A stretch of DNA of 64,000 nucleotides from Nonomuraea jiangxiensis (GCF_900099965.1 NZ_FNDJ01000014.1:124001-188000), one strand, 5' to 3'. Shown: positions 16,731-25,669, counted from the first letter of the stretch. Made by a program: numbers and translations. The notes: generated by a model from the sequence alone, not told the origin.

Positions 16731-17483
16731 ATGCCTTTTGCCCCCAACTTCCCCGTGATGCTCAGGACCGACGACGGGGTCCGCCTCGCCGCCGCGCACA
16801 CCCCCTCCGCGAACGCCGACATCGGGATCGTGCTGGCCCACGGCTTCACCGGGTCGTGGCGGGAGCGCCCGACGCGCCGCATCGCGCACGTGCTGAGCGG
16901 GTACGGCGGGGTCATCGCGTTCGACTTCCGCGGCCACGGCCGCTCCGGGGGCGAGACCACGGTGGGCGACCTGGAGATCCTCGACGTGGCGGCCGCCGTG
17001 CGGCACGCCCGGGTGGTGGGCTACTCCAAGGTCGCGGTGGTGGGGTTCTCCATGGGGGCGGCGGTGGCCGTACGGCATGCCGGGCTGTGCGGCGGGGTGG
17101 ACGCGGTGGTGGCGGTGAGCGGCCCGGCCCGGTGGTACTACCGGGGCACCAAGCCGATGCGCCAGGTGCACTGGGCGATCGAGCGGCCGTTCGGCCGGTG
17201 GGCGGCCAGGACGGTCAAGCGCACGCGGATCACCCGCGTCCCGTGGGACCCGATCCCGATGCCGCCGCACGAGGCGGCCGCGCTGATCTCGCCGACCCCG
17301 CTGCTGATCGTGCACGGGGACGCCGACACGTTCTTCCCGCTGGAGCACGCCCGTCAGCTCCATGCCGGCGCGCGGGAGCCGAAGGAGCTCTGGATCGAGC
17401 CCGGGTACGGTCACGCCGAGGCCGCCGCCACCCCCGGACTCATCCGCAGAATCGGCAAATGGATCTCCTCGAACCTTTCGTGA
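16731..17483 (+). CDS. Alpha/beta hydrolase
   Basis: Serine hydrolase of the alpha/beta fold, 250 residues, cytoplasmic. The nucleophile elbow is GFSMGA (Ser near residue 104), the acid is in HGDADTFFP (about residue 194), and the catalytic His is in GYGHAEA. The oxyanion-side HGFTGSW lies near residue 38. It resembles lysophospholipase/esterase-type proteins of actinomycetes; the substrate is not evident. It follows the second STAND-LuxR gene by ten bases on the same strand and could be part of that module's output. Confidence 0.88.
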   Translation: MPFAPNFPVMLRTDDGVRLAAAHTPSANADIGIVLAHGFTGSWRERPTRRIAHVLSGYGGVIAFDFRGHGRSGGETTVGDLEILDVAAAVRHARVVGYSKVAVVGFSMGAAVAVRHAGLCGGVDAVVAVSGPARWYYRGTKPMRQVHWAIERPFGRWAARTVKRTRITRVPWDPIPMPPHEAAALISPTPLLIVHGDADTFFPLEHARQLHAGAREPKELWIEPGYGHAEAAATPGLIRRIGKWISSNLS

Positions 17484-17658
17484 GTAAGAGTCGTCTACCT
17501 AGGACGTAAAGGAAGAAACCGCCGGGAGAAAGTCGCCGGGGCAGACCGCCGTCGAGGTGGTCGGCGTGCGACATACTTCAGAAGTCAAGGCGGTTCACTT
17601 CTGGTAGTGGGGTCTGCACCTAGCGTTGCGGGGGCGCGCTGGGTGCACATTCCGCTCT

Positions 17659-17686
17659 GTTGGGGCCCCCGCGCGGGGGCCCCAAC
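17659..17686 (-). terminator. Perfect 28-bp palindromic terminator after aldehyde dehydrogenase gene
   Basis: GTTGGGGCCCCCGC is directly followed by its reverse complement, giving two 14-bp arms with no spacer. It lies eight bases beyond the dehydrogenase stop on the minus strand, and the paired GTT/AAC ends the hairpin. It probably also stops reading from the hydrolase side. Confidence 0.75.
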
Positions 17687-17694
17687 ACGGAAGG

Positions 17695-19128
17695 TCAGCC
17701 GAGCCGGGCGATGGTCTTGTACTCCAGATAGCCGTTCAGCCCCTCGGGGCCGAGCTCGCGGCCGATGCCGCTGGCCTTGTAACCGCCGAAGGGCGCGCCG
17801 GTCTCCAGCATGAAGCAGTTGACGCCGTACGTGCCGGTGCGGACCTGGCGGGCCACGTCCATGCCGTGCTCGGCGTCGGCCGTCCACACCGTGCCGGCCA
17901 GGCCGTAGTCGCTGTCGTTGGCGATGCGGATCGCGTCGGCCTCGTCGGTGTAGGGGATCACGACCAGCACCGGGCCGAAGATCTCCTCGCGGGCGACGCG
18001 CATGTCGTTGCTGACACCGGCGAACACGGTGGGCGAGACGTACCAGCCGCGGTCGTAGGGCCGGTCGAGGCCGCCGACCACGACCTTGGCGCCCTCCTCC
18101 ATGCCGATCTTGATGTAGCCCTCGACCCGGTCCTGCTGCCGCTTGGCCACCAGCGGGCCGATGCCGGTCGCCGGGTCGGTGGGGTCGCCGACGGGATGGG
18201 AGGAGACCATGTTCGCGACGGCCTCGACGACCTCGTCGTAGCGGTTGTGGGAGGCGAGGATGCGGGTCTGCGCCACGCACGCCTGTCCGTTGTTCATGAG
18301 GGCGGCCAGGGACAGGAAGCCCATGCTGGCGGCCAGGTCGGCGTCGTCCAGGATGATCGCGGCGGACTTGCCGCCCAGCTCCAGGCTGACCCGCTTGAGC
18401 TGCTCGCCGCAGATGGCGCCGATGCGGCGGCCGGCCGCCGTCGAGCCGGTGAAGGCCACCTTGTCCACGCCGGTGTGCGAGACCAGGTGCTCGCCGGCCT
18501 CGCGGCCCGCGGCCACGATGTTGAGCACGCCCGGCGGCAGCCCCGCCTCCATCGCCATTTCGGCCAGCAGGTACGCGTCCAGCGGCGTCTCGGGCGCCGG
18601 CTTGAGCACGATCGTGCACCCGGCCAGCAGCGCGGGCGCGACCTTGGTCATCGTGACGAACTGCGGCACGTTCCACGGCACCACGGCCGCCACCACGCCC
18701 ACCGGCTCCCTGCGGACGGTGAGGGGCCCGAACAGCCCTGGCCGCTCGTCCTCCTGGGCGAAGGACCTGCCGAGTTCGGCGTAGTACTGCAGCATGCCGA
18801 GCGGCTGCGGCGCCTGCGCCAGGTTGGAGAAGGTGATGGGCGAGCCCATCTCCTCCGTGATGAGCTGGGCCATCTCGCCCTGCCGGGCGTTGTAGATCTC
18901 GGCCAGCCTGCCGATCACCTCGGCCCGCTCGGCGAACGTCATCCGCGGCCACGGCCCGTGGTCGAACGCCTGGCGGGCGGCGGCGACGGCGCGGTCCATG
19001 TCCGCGGCCGTGCCGTCGGGCACCCGGCCGACGACCTCCTCGGTGTGCGGGGAGACGACGTCGATGGTCGCCGTGCCCGCCGGGGCCACCCATTCGCCCC
19101 CGATGAACAGCGTGTCGTGCTGGCGCAT
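17695..19128 (-). CDS. NAD(P)-dependent aldehyde dehydrogenase
   Basis: ALDH-superfamily enzyme oxidising an aldehyde to the acid, 477 residues, the normal length. Visible are the Rossmann-linked VPWNVPQFVTMTKVAPALLA, the general base region VSLELGGKSAAIILDDAD, the nucleophile block NNGQACVAQTRIL (Cys near residue 283), and EEIFGPVLVVIPY. The C-terminal signature PFGGYKASGIGRELG is intact. I chose ATG 19128 (MRQHDTLFIGGEWV) rather than the longer frame to 19209 because ALDHs begin near FIGGEW. It is monocistronic and flanked by strong hairpins. The substrate is unknown. Confidence 0.94.
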   Translation of the reverse strand: MRQHDTLFIGGEWVAPAGTATIDVVSPHTEEVVGRVPDGTAADMDRAVAAARQAFDHGPWPRMTFAERAEVIGRLAEIYNARQGEMAQLITEEMGSPITFSNLAQAPQPLGMLQYYAELGRSFAQEDERPGLFGPLTVRREPVGVVAAVVPWNVPQFVTMTKVAPALLAGCTIVLKPAPETPLDAYLLAEMAMEAGLPPGVLNIVAAGREAGEHLVSHTGVDKVAFTGSTAAGRRIGAICGEQLKRVSLELGGKSAAIILDDADLAASMGFLSLAALMNNGQACVAQTRILASHNRYDEVVEAVANMVSSHPVGDPTDPATGIGPLVAKRQQDRVEGYIKIGMEEGAKVVVGGLDRPYDRGWYVSPTVFAGVSNDMRVAREEIFGPVLVVIPYTDEADAIRIANDSDYGLAGTVWTADAEHGMDVARQVRTGTYGVNCFMLETGAPFGGYKASGIGRELGPEGLNGYLEYKTIARLG

Positions 19129-19210
19129 GTCGTGAGCCTCCTGCTTGAGCGAATGACCGTTGATGGGCGCGACGCCCCAAGGCGACCGAACCATGTTCTG
19201 TCCGGACACG

Positions 19211-19247
19211 CAAGGGGGGCGCGGCGCCGCGCGCCGCGCCCCCCTTG
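19211..19247 (-). terminator. Strong hairpin terminator after M14 carboxypeptidase gene
   Basis: CAAGGGGGGCGCGGCG (19211-19226) and CGCCGCGCCCCCCTTG (19232-19247) form a perfect 16-bp stem with a five-base loop. It lies five bases downstream of the carboxypeptidase stop (minus strand) and just upstream of the dehydrogenase gene, so it insulates the two. Confidence 0.8.
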
Positions 19248-19252
19248 GACGC

Positions 19253-22200
19253 CTAGCGAGGGTCGATGAGCAGGTGCCTCAGCGACCTCTTGAGCAGGTC
19301 GGTCCTGTCGGCGGGATCGGCGATGCCCTCCACGCCGAAGCCCAGGTAGACGGTGTCCTTGGTGACGATGCCGCCGCCTTCCTCGAAGACCTGGTCGGTA
19401 CGGAACCAATTGTTGACCGAGGGGGCGGAGCCCTGGGGCGGCGCGCCGACGGTCCAGCCGCCCAGGTCCGACTCGAACGAGGTCTGCTCGGCCGTGGCGC
19501 CGTCCCGGGTGACCGTGAAGTCGTCGAGGAAGACGCCCGCGCCCTGGGTCGCCCAGTCGCTGATGTAGGAGATGGACAGCTCGACCTGCTTGCCCGCGTA
19601 CGGGGTCAGGTCGATCTTCCACTGCTGCCAGCCGGCCGAGTTGCCCGAGGCCGCGTGCCACGCGCCGGACGTGCCGGTCGGCTCGCAGTTCGGGCCCTGG
19701 TAGCGCTGCGTGAACGGATGGATCGTGCGCCAGCCGCCGCTGTTCGCCGCCGCGCAGCTGTCACCGGTGTCCTGGGTGGTGTGCCCGTTGGCGTCCGGCA
19801 GCGTGGTCCAGTCGTCGCCGCCCGCCGTCCTGGCCTCGACCGTCAGGAAGTCCCAGGCGGCCTCGGTGTCGAACGACGTCCAGAACGACAGGTCGCCGCT
19901 GCTCGCGCCGGTCAGGTCGATGGTCTTGGTCAACCGCTTGTACGAGACGTCGGCGATGCCGCTGTAGACGTCCCAGGCGCCGGTGTGCGGGTCGAAGGGG
20001 CCGCCGGGGCGTACCCACTTGACCTGGGCCGAGCTCTGGAACAGCGGGAACTGCTTGGCGGGCAGGATGGCCGAGGTGGCCACGAACGAGTTGGTGTGGC
20101 CCGGCTCCAGGGTGGCGTCGAAGCCCTGGAACTGGCCGCCGTTGCCCTGCAGCGCGAACGGCTGACCCGTGTCGTGGTCGGTGCCGGCGTCGTCGAAGAA
20201 CACGTACGCGCCCAGCCAGTACTGCTGGAAGTCGTTGAACACCGGGATGCACGGCGGGTCGTTCGGCACCGTGCACTCCGACTGTGCCGGCTGGTTCGGC
20301 TGGTAGTAGTACGCGCCGTTGGCGTTGGCCGCGTACGACGGGTACTTGCCGGCGTGCACCAGCTTGCCGCCCTCGTTCAGGTAGTCGCGGACCGCCAGTT
20401 CGGTGTCCACGCCGGCCTTGGAGGTGGTGCCCGCCACCTGCCCGGTGGACCTGGGGATGATGTCGTCGCCGGTCTCCCAGACCACCGCCTTGTAGTGGCT
20501 GAGCACGCCGAGCGGGTGCGGGGCCTTGCGCCCCATCTTGTCCATGTCGTACACGTCCGTGGTGTAACCGGCGGCGTTGATCGCGGTGGCGTACTCGTCG
20601 GCGTACCGGGCCTCGGTCACGCCCTGCGCCGGGCTCAGGCCGGTGACGTCCTCGGCGGCCAGGACCAGCACCTTGCCGCCGATGTCGGTGGCCACGGTGT
20701 AGGTGAAGCTCTCGCTCTTCTTGCCGATCGAGCTGAACCAGACCTTGACCTTGTCACCGGGCTTCGTGCCGGTGATCTTGCCGCGGAGCCGGTGGTAGTA
20801 GCGGTCGTAGCCCTTGCCGTAGCGCTCGCCGCCCTTCCACTCGCTCGTCGAGGCGATCTTGCTACGGCCGCCGTTGACCTGGTAGTTCAGGAAGACGGGG
20901 CCGAGCTTGCGCTTGGCGTTGACCTGGACGGCCTGGTCCCGGCCGTGGCTGACCTCGAACGGGTCGATCTCGAAGTCCGGGGTCTTGTTGCCCAGGTGGC
21001 TCACCGGCTCGACCGGGTCGACCGCGGACTTGGCCACGTCCAGGGCGAACGGCAGGTTCTTCTCGAACTCCGCCTGCACCAGGGCCTCGTCGTCGGGGAA
21101 GACGAAGCCGCAGCCGTCACAACCCTCGTTCAGCTCCGGCGTCCACGACAGCGTGCCGTACTGGGAGTGCGCCGTGTCGTTGGTGTCGCCGTTCGTGGTG
21201 TAGAGCTCGGCGCCGAGGTCCGGGTCGAAGCCGGGGATGGCCGGGTTGGCGTCGTCGCCGCTGAGCGCCTCGTAGATCGGGTTGTCGGCGGTCTCCGTGG
21301 CGATCTGCACGCCCATCGGGTAGAGCAGCAGCGGGCCGAAGGAGTGGTAGTTGAGCTGCATCTCGAACTTCACCCGGCTGAGCAGGCCGACCATGGCCTT
21401 GGTCTCCGGCTCGCTGGCCGGGCCGCTGCCGCGGTAGGTCTCGCTGCTCGGGATGCTCGACGAGCCTTCCTCGTCGTAGTGGAAGTTCGTGGGGAAGTTC
21501 CGGTTCGGGTCGACGCCGTCGCCGTTGGTGATCTGGCCGTTGCCGTCGTTGTCACGCAGGTTCTTGCGCCACAGGCGGTTGCCCTCGGTGAAGGTGAAGT
21601 CGTAGCCGTCGGGGTTGGCCACCGGCACGAACCACAGCTCGGTCTTGTTGAGCAGGTCCCGCAGCGTGCGCTTGTTCGCGACCACGTACTTCAGCAGCCG
21701 CATGTCCACCTCGGTGGCGATCCACTCGCGGGCGTGCTGCGTGGCCGAGTAGAGGGTGGCGGGCTTGAGGCCGTCCGGCAGGAGCTTGGCGCCGGTGCTG
21801 ACCTTGACGGCCAGGATGTCCTGGCCGCGCAGCGACTTGCCGATCGACTGGAGCTTGACGATGTCCTTGTTGGCGTTCGCGATGGCCCTGAGCTGGTCGG
21901 CGATGCCGCCGGGCTCCGAGTAGGACTTGTAGACGGTGTAGCCGCCCGCGGCCTGCGCCTTGGCGGCCTCCAGCTGGGTCTGCCCCTGCGGGTTGCGTAC
22001 GGGCTCCGGCTTGAAGCCGAGCTTCTTCAGCGCGTCGAGGTCCGTTTGCGCGGCGGTCAGCTCGACGTGTTCCTGGCCGCCCTTGTTCTGCTGCTGGACG
22101 ACGTCGAAGCCCTTCTCCCTGAGAGCCTGTCCGGTGCCCGGCGTGCTGTCGAGCTCGTACAGCTCGATGCGGTCGCGGGCTGGCAGCGGGTCGACGGACG

Positions 22201-22276
22201 CCCGGGCCGGTAAGGCCACCAGGGACGTGCCTAAGCCGAGGATGACGGCGGTGGCGAGGGTGAGTGATCGAGACAC
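19253..22276 (-). CDS. Secreted M14-family zinc carboxypeptidase, multidomain
   Basis: Exported metallopeptidase, 1007 residues. GTG 22276 gives a clean Sec signal (VSRSLTLATAVILGLGTSLV then ALPARA) and has AAGGGG six bases upstream, so I prefer it to the TTG and ATG further out. A propeptide-like region precedes the M14 domain (about residues 110-430): the first zinc His and Glu are in TQHAREWIATEV, then NPDGYDF, DPNRNFPTNF, the second zinc His in LNYHSFGPLLLYP, and TPELNEGC with the probable catalytic Glu. The C-terminal half resembles immune-inhibitor-A-type modules and jelly-roll domains (DVYSGIADVSYKRLTKTIDL), likely for substrate or wall binding. Confidence 0.93.
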   Translation of the reverse strand: MSRSLTLATAVILGLGTSLVALPARASVDPLPARDRIELYELDSTPGTGQALREKGFDVVQQQNKGGQEHVELTAAQTDLDALKKLGFKPEPVRNPQGQTQLEAAKAQAAGGYTVYKSYSEPGGIADQLRAIANANKDIVKLQSIGKSLRGQDILAVKVSTGAKLLPDGLKPATLYSATQHAREWIATEVDMRLLKYVVANKRTLRDLLNKTELWFVPVANPDGYDFTFTEGNRLWRKNLRDNDGNGQITNGDGVDPNRNFPTNFHYDEEGSSSIPSSETYRGSGPASEPETKAMVGLLSRVKFEMQLNYHSFGPLLLYPMGVQIATETADNPIYEALSGDDANPAIPGFDPDLGAELYTTNGDTNDTAHSQYGTLSWTPELNEGCDGCGFVFPDDEALVQAEFEKNLPFALDVAKSAVDPVEPVSHLGNKTPDFEIDPFEVSHGRDQAVQVNAKRKLGPVFLNYQVNGGRSKIASTSEWKGGERYGKGYDRYYHRLRGKITGTKPGDKVKVWFSSIGKKSESFTYTVATDIGGKVLVLAAEDVTGLSPAQGVTEARYADEYATAINAAGYTTDVYDMDKMGRKAPHPLGVLSHYKAVVWETGDDIIPRSTGQVAGTTSKAGVDTELAVRDYLNEGGKLVHAGKYPSYAANANGAYYYQPNQPAQSECTVPNDPPCIPVFNDFQQYWLGAYVFFDDAGTDHDTGQPFALQGNGGQFQGFDATLEPGHTNSFVATSAILPAKQFPLFQSSAQVKWVRPGGPFDPHTGAWDVYSGIADVSYKRLTKTIDLTGASSGDLSFWTSFDTEAAWDFLTVEARTAGGDDWTTLPDANGHTTQDTGDSCAAANSGGWRTIHPFTQRYQGPNCEPTGTSGAWHAASGNSAGWQQWKIDLTPYAGKQVELSISYISDWATQGAGVFLDDFTVTRDGATAEQTSFESDLGGWTVGAPPQGSAPSVNNWFRTDQVFEEGGGIVTKDTVYLGFGVEGIADPADRTDLLKRSLRHLLIDPR

Positions 22277-22418
22277 GGTCTGCCCCTTCGCAGAGACGAG
22301 TTCAGAGGCCATCTCAGACTGTTGGAGCGATCTAGACAAGGCCCAACTTTTTAGGCCCTCCTTATTTGGGACAAATGGCTAGCAATTTCGCTAAAGGGGT
22401 GGCAGTTCGGCCGTTCGG

Positions 22419-22448
22419 GTGACAGAGATCAAGATCATCTTCTATAGT
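22419..22448 (+). promoter_or_regulatory. Sigma-70-type promoter upstream of secreted coiled-coil protein gene
   Basis: GTGACA (22419-22424) and TATAGT (22443-22448) are 18 bp apart, a close fit to the vegetative consensus. Transcription should begin near 22455, about 25 bases before the GTG start. Confidence 0.6.
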
Positions 22449-22479
22449 TTCGGTCCGGCTATGAGGGGAGGGGACGGGT

Positions 22480-23376
22480 GTGAGAATCTGGCGGCTCGCC
22501 GTTCTCGTCGCCGTTCTCGCCGGGCTGCTCGGGCTCGTCCGCGCGCAACCCGCCGTCGCCGACCCCAGCCCCGCCGAGCTGCGCAAGCTCACCAGAGAGG
22601 CCGCCAAGCTCAACAATCTCTACCGCGGCCAGATCCAGAGCCTTGAGGAGATGCGGGTCCAGGCCAAGAAGGCCACCGACACCTCCAGCGGCCTGGAGAA
22701 GCAGCTGAAGGCCGCGCAGGCCGAGGTGGGGCAGATCGCGCGGACCACCTACATCGTCGGCCCCGTCGGCAACCTCCAGCTTCTCACGCCGCAGGTCGAC
22801 CCCTACCTGCTGCTGGGCCAGGCCGCCAACATGACCTACATGGCCACCGAGCGCACCGAGCGTGTCAAGCGCATCCAGAAGCTGATCGACGAGCACAAAG
22901 AGGCGAAGGTCAACGCCAACAAGAAGATCGAGCAGATGGCCAAGGAGATCAAGGTCATGCAGGGCAAGCGGCGCGAGATGGAGCGCCTGCTCGCCAAGTA
23001 CGGGTTCCAGCAGCCCGGCGGGGCGGAGGGGCTGACCCCGCGCATGATCTCCGTACGCGCCGAGATCATGCAGAACTTCCCCATGAAATACGGCGTGGGC
23101 TGCCTGCGCCCCGGCGACCCCGGCGAACACGGCAAGGGCCGGGCCTGCGACTTCATGATGTCCCGCGGCGGCACCATGGCCTCGGGGGATGACGGCGACC
23201 GCGGCGACGCCCTGGCCGAGTGGATCATCCGGAACGGGTCCCGGCTGGGGGTCATGTACATCATCTGGAAGCAGCGCTACTACGACATCCGCTCAGGGGG
23301 CGGCTGGGATCCCATGTCGGATCGCGGCGGGGTGACGGCCAACCACTACGACCACGTTCACGTGTCCGTCTTCTGA
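22480..23376 (+). CDS. Secreted coiled-coil protein with ARB-07466-like C-terminal domain
   Basis: Exported protein, 298 residues. A signal peptide (VRIWRLAVLVAVLAGLLGLV) ends near AVADPSPAEL. Residues about 30-180 are largely helical and coiled-coil (LRKLTREAAKLNNLYRGQIQ; KEAKVNANKKIEQMAKEIKV), like the NlpC/P60-partner helices of RipA-type proteins. The C-terminal 110 residues, with GCLRPGDPGEHGKGRACDFM and NHYDHVHVSVF, resemble the ARB-07466 domain of actinobacterial secreted proteins (peptidase M15-like His and Asp positions). It probably acts on or binds the cell wall. GTG 22480 follows a GGGGAGGGGAC ribosome site. Confidence 0.85.
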   Translation: MRIWRLAVLVAVLAGLLGLVRAQPAVADPSPAELRKLTREAAKLNNLYRGQIQSLEEMRVQAKKATDTSSGLEKQLKAAQAEVGQIARTTYIVGPVGNLQLLTPQVDPYLLLGQAANMTYMATERTERVKRIQKLIDEHKEAKVNANKKIEQMAKEIKVMQGKRREMERLLAKYGFQQPGGAEGLTPRMISVRAEIMQNFPMKYGVGCLRPGDPGEHGKGRACDFMMSRGGTMASGDDGDRGDALAEWIIRNGSRLGVMYIIWKQRYYDIRSGGGWDPMSDRGGVTANHYDHVHVSVF

Positions 23377-23430
23377 CCCCCTCCGGCCGATGAATTCGGC
23401 TCATGTTAACTGATCGTCAAGTGCCCGGTT

Positions 23431-23444
23431 TTACCTGCTGGTAA
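23431..23444. promoter_or_regulatory. Inverted repeat TTACC-tgct-GGTAA, candidate TetR operator
   Basis: A perfect 5-bp-arm dyad lies 18 bases before the ATG of the TetR gene. Its size and position suit autorepression by that regulator. No footprint evidence is available. Confidence 0.45.
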
Positions 23445-23462
23445 TGCGCGAGGATGGACGCC

Positions 23463-24101
23463 ATGACGAGTACCTTGCGCCGCCGTCCCGCGCAGCGCCG
23501 CAGCGTGGAGCGGGTGGAGCGGATGCTGGACGAGTGCGCGCTCCTGCTCGACGAGGTCGGATACGAGGCGCTGACCACGAAGGAGGTCGCGCGCCGGGCC
23601 GAGGTGCCGATCGGCACGTTCTACCAGTTCTTCCACGACAAACAGGGGCTGGTGCGGGCACTGGCCAGGCGCAACCTGGAGGCGTTCCTGCGGCGCGTCA
23701 CCGACCGCATCGCCATGGCCGACCTGGAGCACTGGACGGATCTGGTCGACCTGGCCATCGACGAGTTCGTCGGGATGAAGCGCACCACGCCCGGGTTCGC
23801 GGTGGTCGACTTCGGCGAGGTGCTTCCCACGCCCGGCGGGCGTCCCGTCGAAGGCAGCAAGCAGGCCCTCGACGGGACCAACGACAACAACGCCGTGGTG
23901 GCCGAGCGGTTGCGCGGGCTGACGATCGAGCTCCTGCACGCCCCCGCGGCACCGGAGCTCGACCGGGCGCTGCTGGTAGCGGTGGAGGCCACGGACGCGG
24001 TGCTCAAACTGGCCTTCCGGGCCGACCCCGAGGGCGACCCGGTGCTCATCGCCGAGTGCAAGCAGCTCGTCCGCTGCTATCTGGCAGGCCACCTCTCCTG
24101 A
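23463..24101 (+). CDS. TetR/AcrR-family transcriptional regulator
   Basis: 212-residue regulator. The HTH (about residues 15-62) includes LLDEVGYEALTTKEVARRAE followed by VPIGTFYQFFHDKQGL, a textbook TetR recognition helix. The ligand-binding half is generic (DFGEVLPTPGGRPVEGSKQ, with EFVGMKRTTPGFAVV resembling the TetR_C_11-like group). ATG 23463 has GCGAGGA eight bases upstream; ATG 23454 is possible but overlaps that site. The only close neighbours are the coiled-coil gene upstream and the convergent aldo/keto reductase, so its target is uncertain beyond itself. Confidence 0.9.
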   Translation: MTSTLRRRPAQRRSVERVERMLDECALLLDEVGYEALTTKEVARRAEVPIGTFYQFFHDKQGLVRALARRNLEAFLRRVTDRIAMADLEHWTDLVDLAIDEFVGMKRTTPGFAVVDFGEVLPTPGGRPVEGSKQALDGTNDNNAVVAERLRGLTIELLHAPAAPELDRALLVAVEATDAVLKLAFRADPEGDPVLIAECKQLVRCYLAGHLS

Positions 24102-24118
24102 TCCGGAGCCGTCGGACC

Positions 24119-24146
24119 GGCCTCCTGGTCGGGTGGTCAGGAGGCC
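24119..24146. terminator. Hairpin between convergent TetR and aldo/keto reductase genes
   Basis: GGCCTCCTG (24119-24127) and CAGGAGGCC (24138-24146) form a perfect 9-bp stem with a 10-nt loop. The right arm overlaps the last codons of the reductase. It is probably a bidirectional terminator. Confidence 0.6.
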
Positions 24147-25060
24147 GCGTCCAGCCGGGCGCGCAGCTCGGCGTCCAGCTTGAGGTCCGCGGCGCCGATG
24201 GCCTCGTCGAGCTGGGCCATGGTGGAGACGCCCACGATGGGGACGATCCCGTCGGCCAGCAGCCAGGCCAGTACGACCTGGTTCGGGGTCGCGCCCAGCT
24301 CCTTGGCGACCTCGTGCAGGACGGTCAGGCGGCGGGTCGTACCCGGGTGGTCGTAGGCGCCGGGGATCGGGCGGTCGGGACGCGTGTAGGCGCCGAACAT
24401 CAGCGTGTTGTACGCCCACAACGTCACGTCCGGCTCGGCGGCGAGGTAGTCGAGCGTCTCGTCCGTGACCAGCCGGTGCCCCATCTCGGGGAGCTTGGCC
24501 AGCGGCCGCGGCCGCAGGTACGTGTGGCGTAGCTGCAGATATGTGTAGGGCTTCCAGCCGCGGGCGGTGGAGATGTTCCTGGCCCGGTCCAGGCGCCAGG
24601 TCGCGATGTTGCTCGCGCCGATGTTGCGGACCTTGCCCTGCCGGACGAGCTCGTTGAACGCCCCCAGAGTCTCCTCTAACGGGACAGAACGATCTTCGAT
24701 GTGCGACCAATACACATCGATGTAGTCGGTCCCCAACCTCTGCATACTTCCTTGGGCCGCCTTGGCCACGGCGGCGGCGGACAGCCCCTCGGCCGAGTCC
24801 AGCGTGGTGTCGCCGGGCACGGTGGGCCGGGCGCCGACCTTCGTACTGATGAAGACCTGGTCCCGGTTGCGGCGGGCGGCCAGCCACGCGCCGATGGCCA
24901 GCTCGCTCTCGTCGCCCGACCGGCCCTCCACCCAGAAGGGGTAGTTGTCGGCCGTGTCGATCATCGTGCCGCCGGCCTCGTGGAACCGGTCCAGGAGGGC
25001 GAAGGTGTCCCGGAGGCCGACGGTGGTGCCGAAGGGAATGGTGCCGAGTGCGATGTTCAT
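24137..25060 (-). CDS. Aldo/keto reductase
   Basis: NADPH-dependent carbonyl reductase of the AKR superfamily, 307 residues, TIM barrel. The catalytic tetrad is visible: Asp in MIDTADNYPFW (about 39-49), Lys in VFISTKVGARPT, and the His-equivalent in DVYWSHIEDRSV (about 115-126). The cofactor end contains VLAWLLADGIVPIVGVSTMA. The frame continues upstream to 25156, but ATG 25060 is the family start and lies seven bases after a -10 (CACAGT), so the mRNA should be leaderless. It diverges from a MerR regulator over two mirrored MerR-type promoters, so it is very probably the regulator's target. Confidence 0.92.
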   Translation of the reverse strand: MNIALGTIPFGTTVGLRDTFALLDRFHEAGGTMIDTADNYPFWVEGRSGDESELAIGAWLAARRNRDQVFISTKVGARPTVPGDTTLDSAEGLSAAAVAKAAQGSMQRLGTDYIDVYWSHIEDRSVPLEETLGAFNELVRQGKVRNIGASNIATWRLDRARNISTARGWKPYTYLQLRHTYLRPRPLAKLPEMGHRLVTDETLDYLAAEPDVTLWAYNTLMFGAYTRPDRPIPGAYDHPGTTRRLTVLHEVAKELGATPNQVVLAWLLADGIVPIVGVSTMAQLDEAIGAADLKLDAELRARLDAAS

Positions 25061-25067
25061 GTGCCCG

Positions 25068-25133
25068 ACTGTGGGAGCTGGAGTGCACTCCATGTCAACC
25101 CGTTGACCTGGAGTGCACTCCAGGTGGGATGCT
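25068..25133. promoter_or_regulatory. Mirrored pair of MerR-type promoters with 19-bp spacers
   Basis: Minus strand: TTGACA (25098-25093), 19-bp spacer, CACAGT (25073-25068), seven bases, ATG of the reductase. Plus strand: TTGACC (25103-25108), 19-bp spacer, GATGCT (25128-25133), seven bases, GTG of MerR. Each spacer contains the perfect dyad TGGAGTGCACTCCA, on the plus side extended to CCTGGAGTGCACTCCAGG (25107-25124). A 19-bp spacer with a central dyad is the hallmark of promoters that MerR proteins activate by DNA distortion. Confidence 0.85.
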
Positions 25134-25140
25134 GGGGCGC

Positions 25141-25500
25141 GTGAGTGTCTACACACCCGCGGAGGTGGTCGAGGAGACCGGCTTCAGCCTCGACACCCTG
25201 CGTTACTACGAGAAGATCGGGTTGCTGGAGCGCGTCGGCAGGAACGCGGCCGGGCAGCGCAGGTTCAGCGAGGAGGACGTCGGCTGGCTCGGCATGGTGC
25301 GCTGCCTGCGGGACACGGGCATGCCCATCGCCCAGATGCTGCGCTTCGCCGAGCTCGTACGCGCGGGTGACCACACCATCCCCGACCGCGTCAAGCTGCT
25401 GGAGGAGCACGACCGGCAGGTCCAGAAGCAGATCGAGAACCTCGCCGAGCGGCAGCGCTACATCCACCACAAGATCGCCTACTACCGCAGCTTCTGCTAG
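25141..25500 (+). CDS. MerR-family transcriptional regulator
   Basis: 119-residue regulator. The winged HTH (residues about 3-70) reads VYTPAEVVEETGFSLDTLRY then YEKIGLLERVGRNAAGQRRF. A long dimerisation helix follows (LLEEHDRQVQKQIENLAERQ), ending KIAYYRSFC with a single C-terminal Cys. There is no CxxC metal site, so it belongs with the organic-ligand or redox MerR types rather than metal sensors. GTG 25141 lies seven bases after the -10, supporting a leaderless start over ATG 25129, which would overlap the -10. It shares the double MerR promoter with the aldo/keto reductase. Confidence 0.9.
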   Translation: MSVYTPAEVVEETGFSLDTLRYYEKIGLLERVGRNAAGQRRFSEEDVGWLGMVRCLRDTGMPIAQMLRFAELVRAGDHTIPDRVKLLEEHDRQVQKQIENLAERQRYIHHKIAYYRSFC

Positions 25501-25669
25501 CCCCGCTTCGCGGTCCGGCGGTGTAGCGGGGGCTCGCGGAGGAGATTTCGCCGAGCTTCAGCGGCTCGTCGGCCAGTGCCCGGCGGCGGTGTGCGGGTTG
25601 CGGATGGGAGGGAGGTTTCCAGGGGAATGAGTCTGGGCGCATGGCGTAGTTGATGACACACTCACAGTG

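Noticed and set aside
14234..16960. 908-codon minus-strand frame opposite STAND-LuxR 2
   Set aside because: Composition (Arg, Gln, Pro, His rich) is that of antisense shadow; the sense strand has a complete domain architecture.
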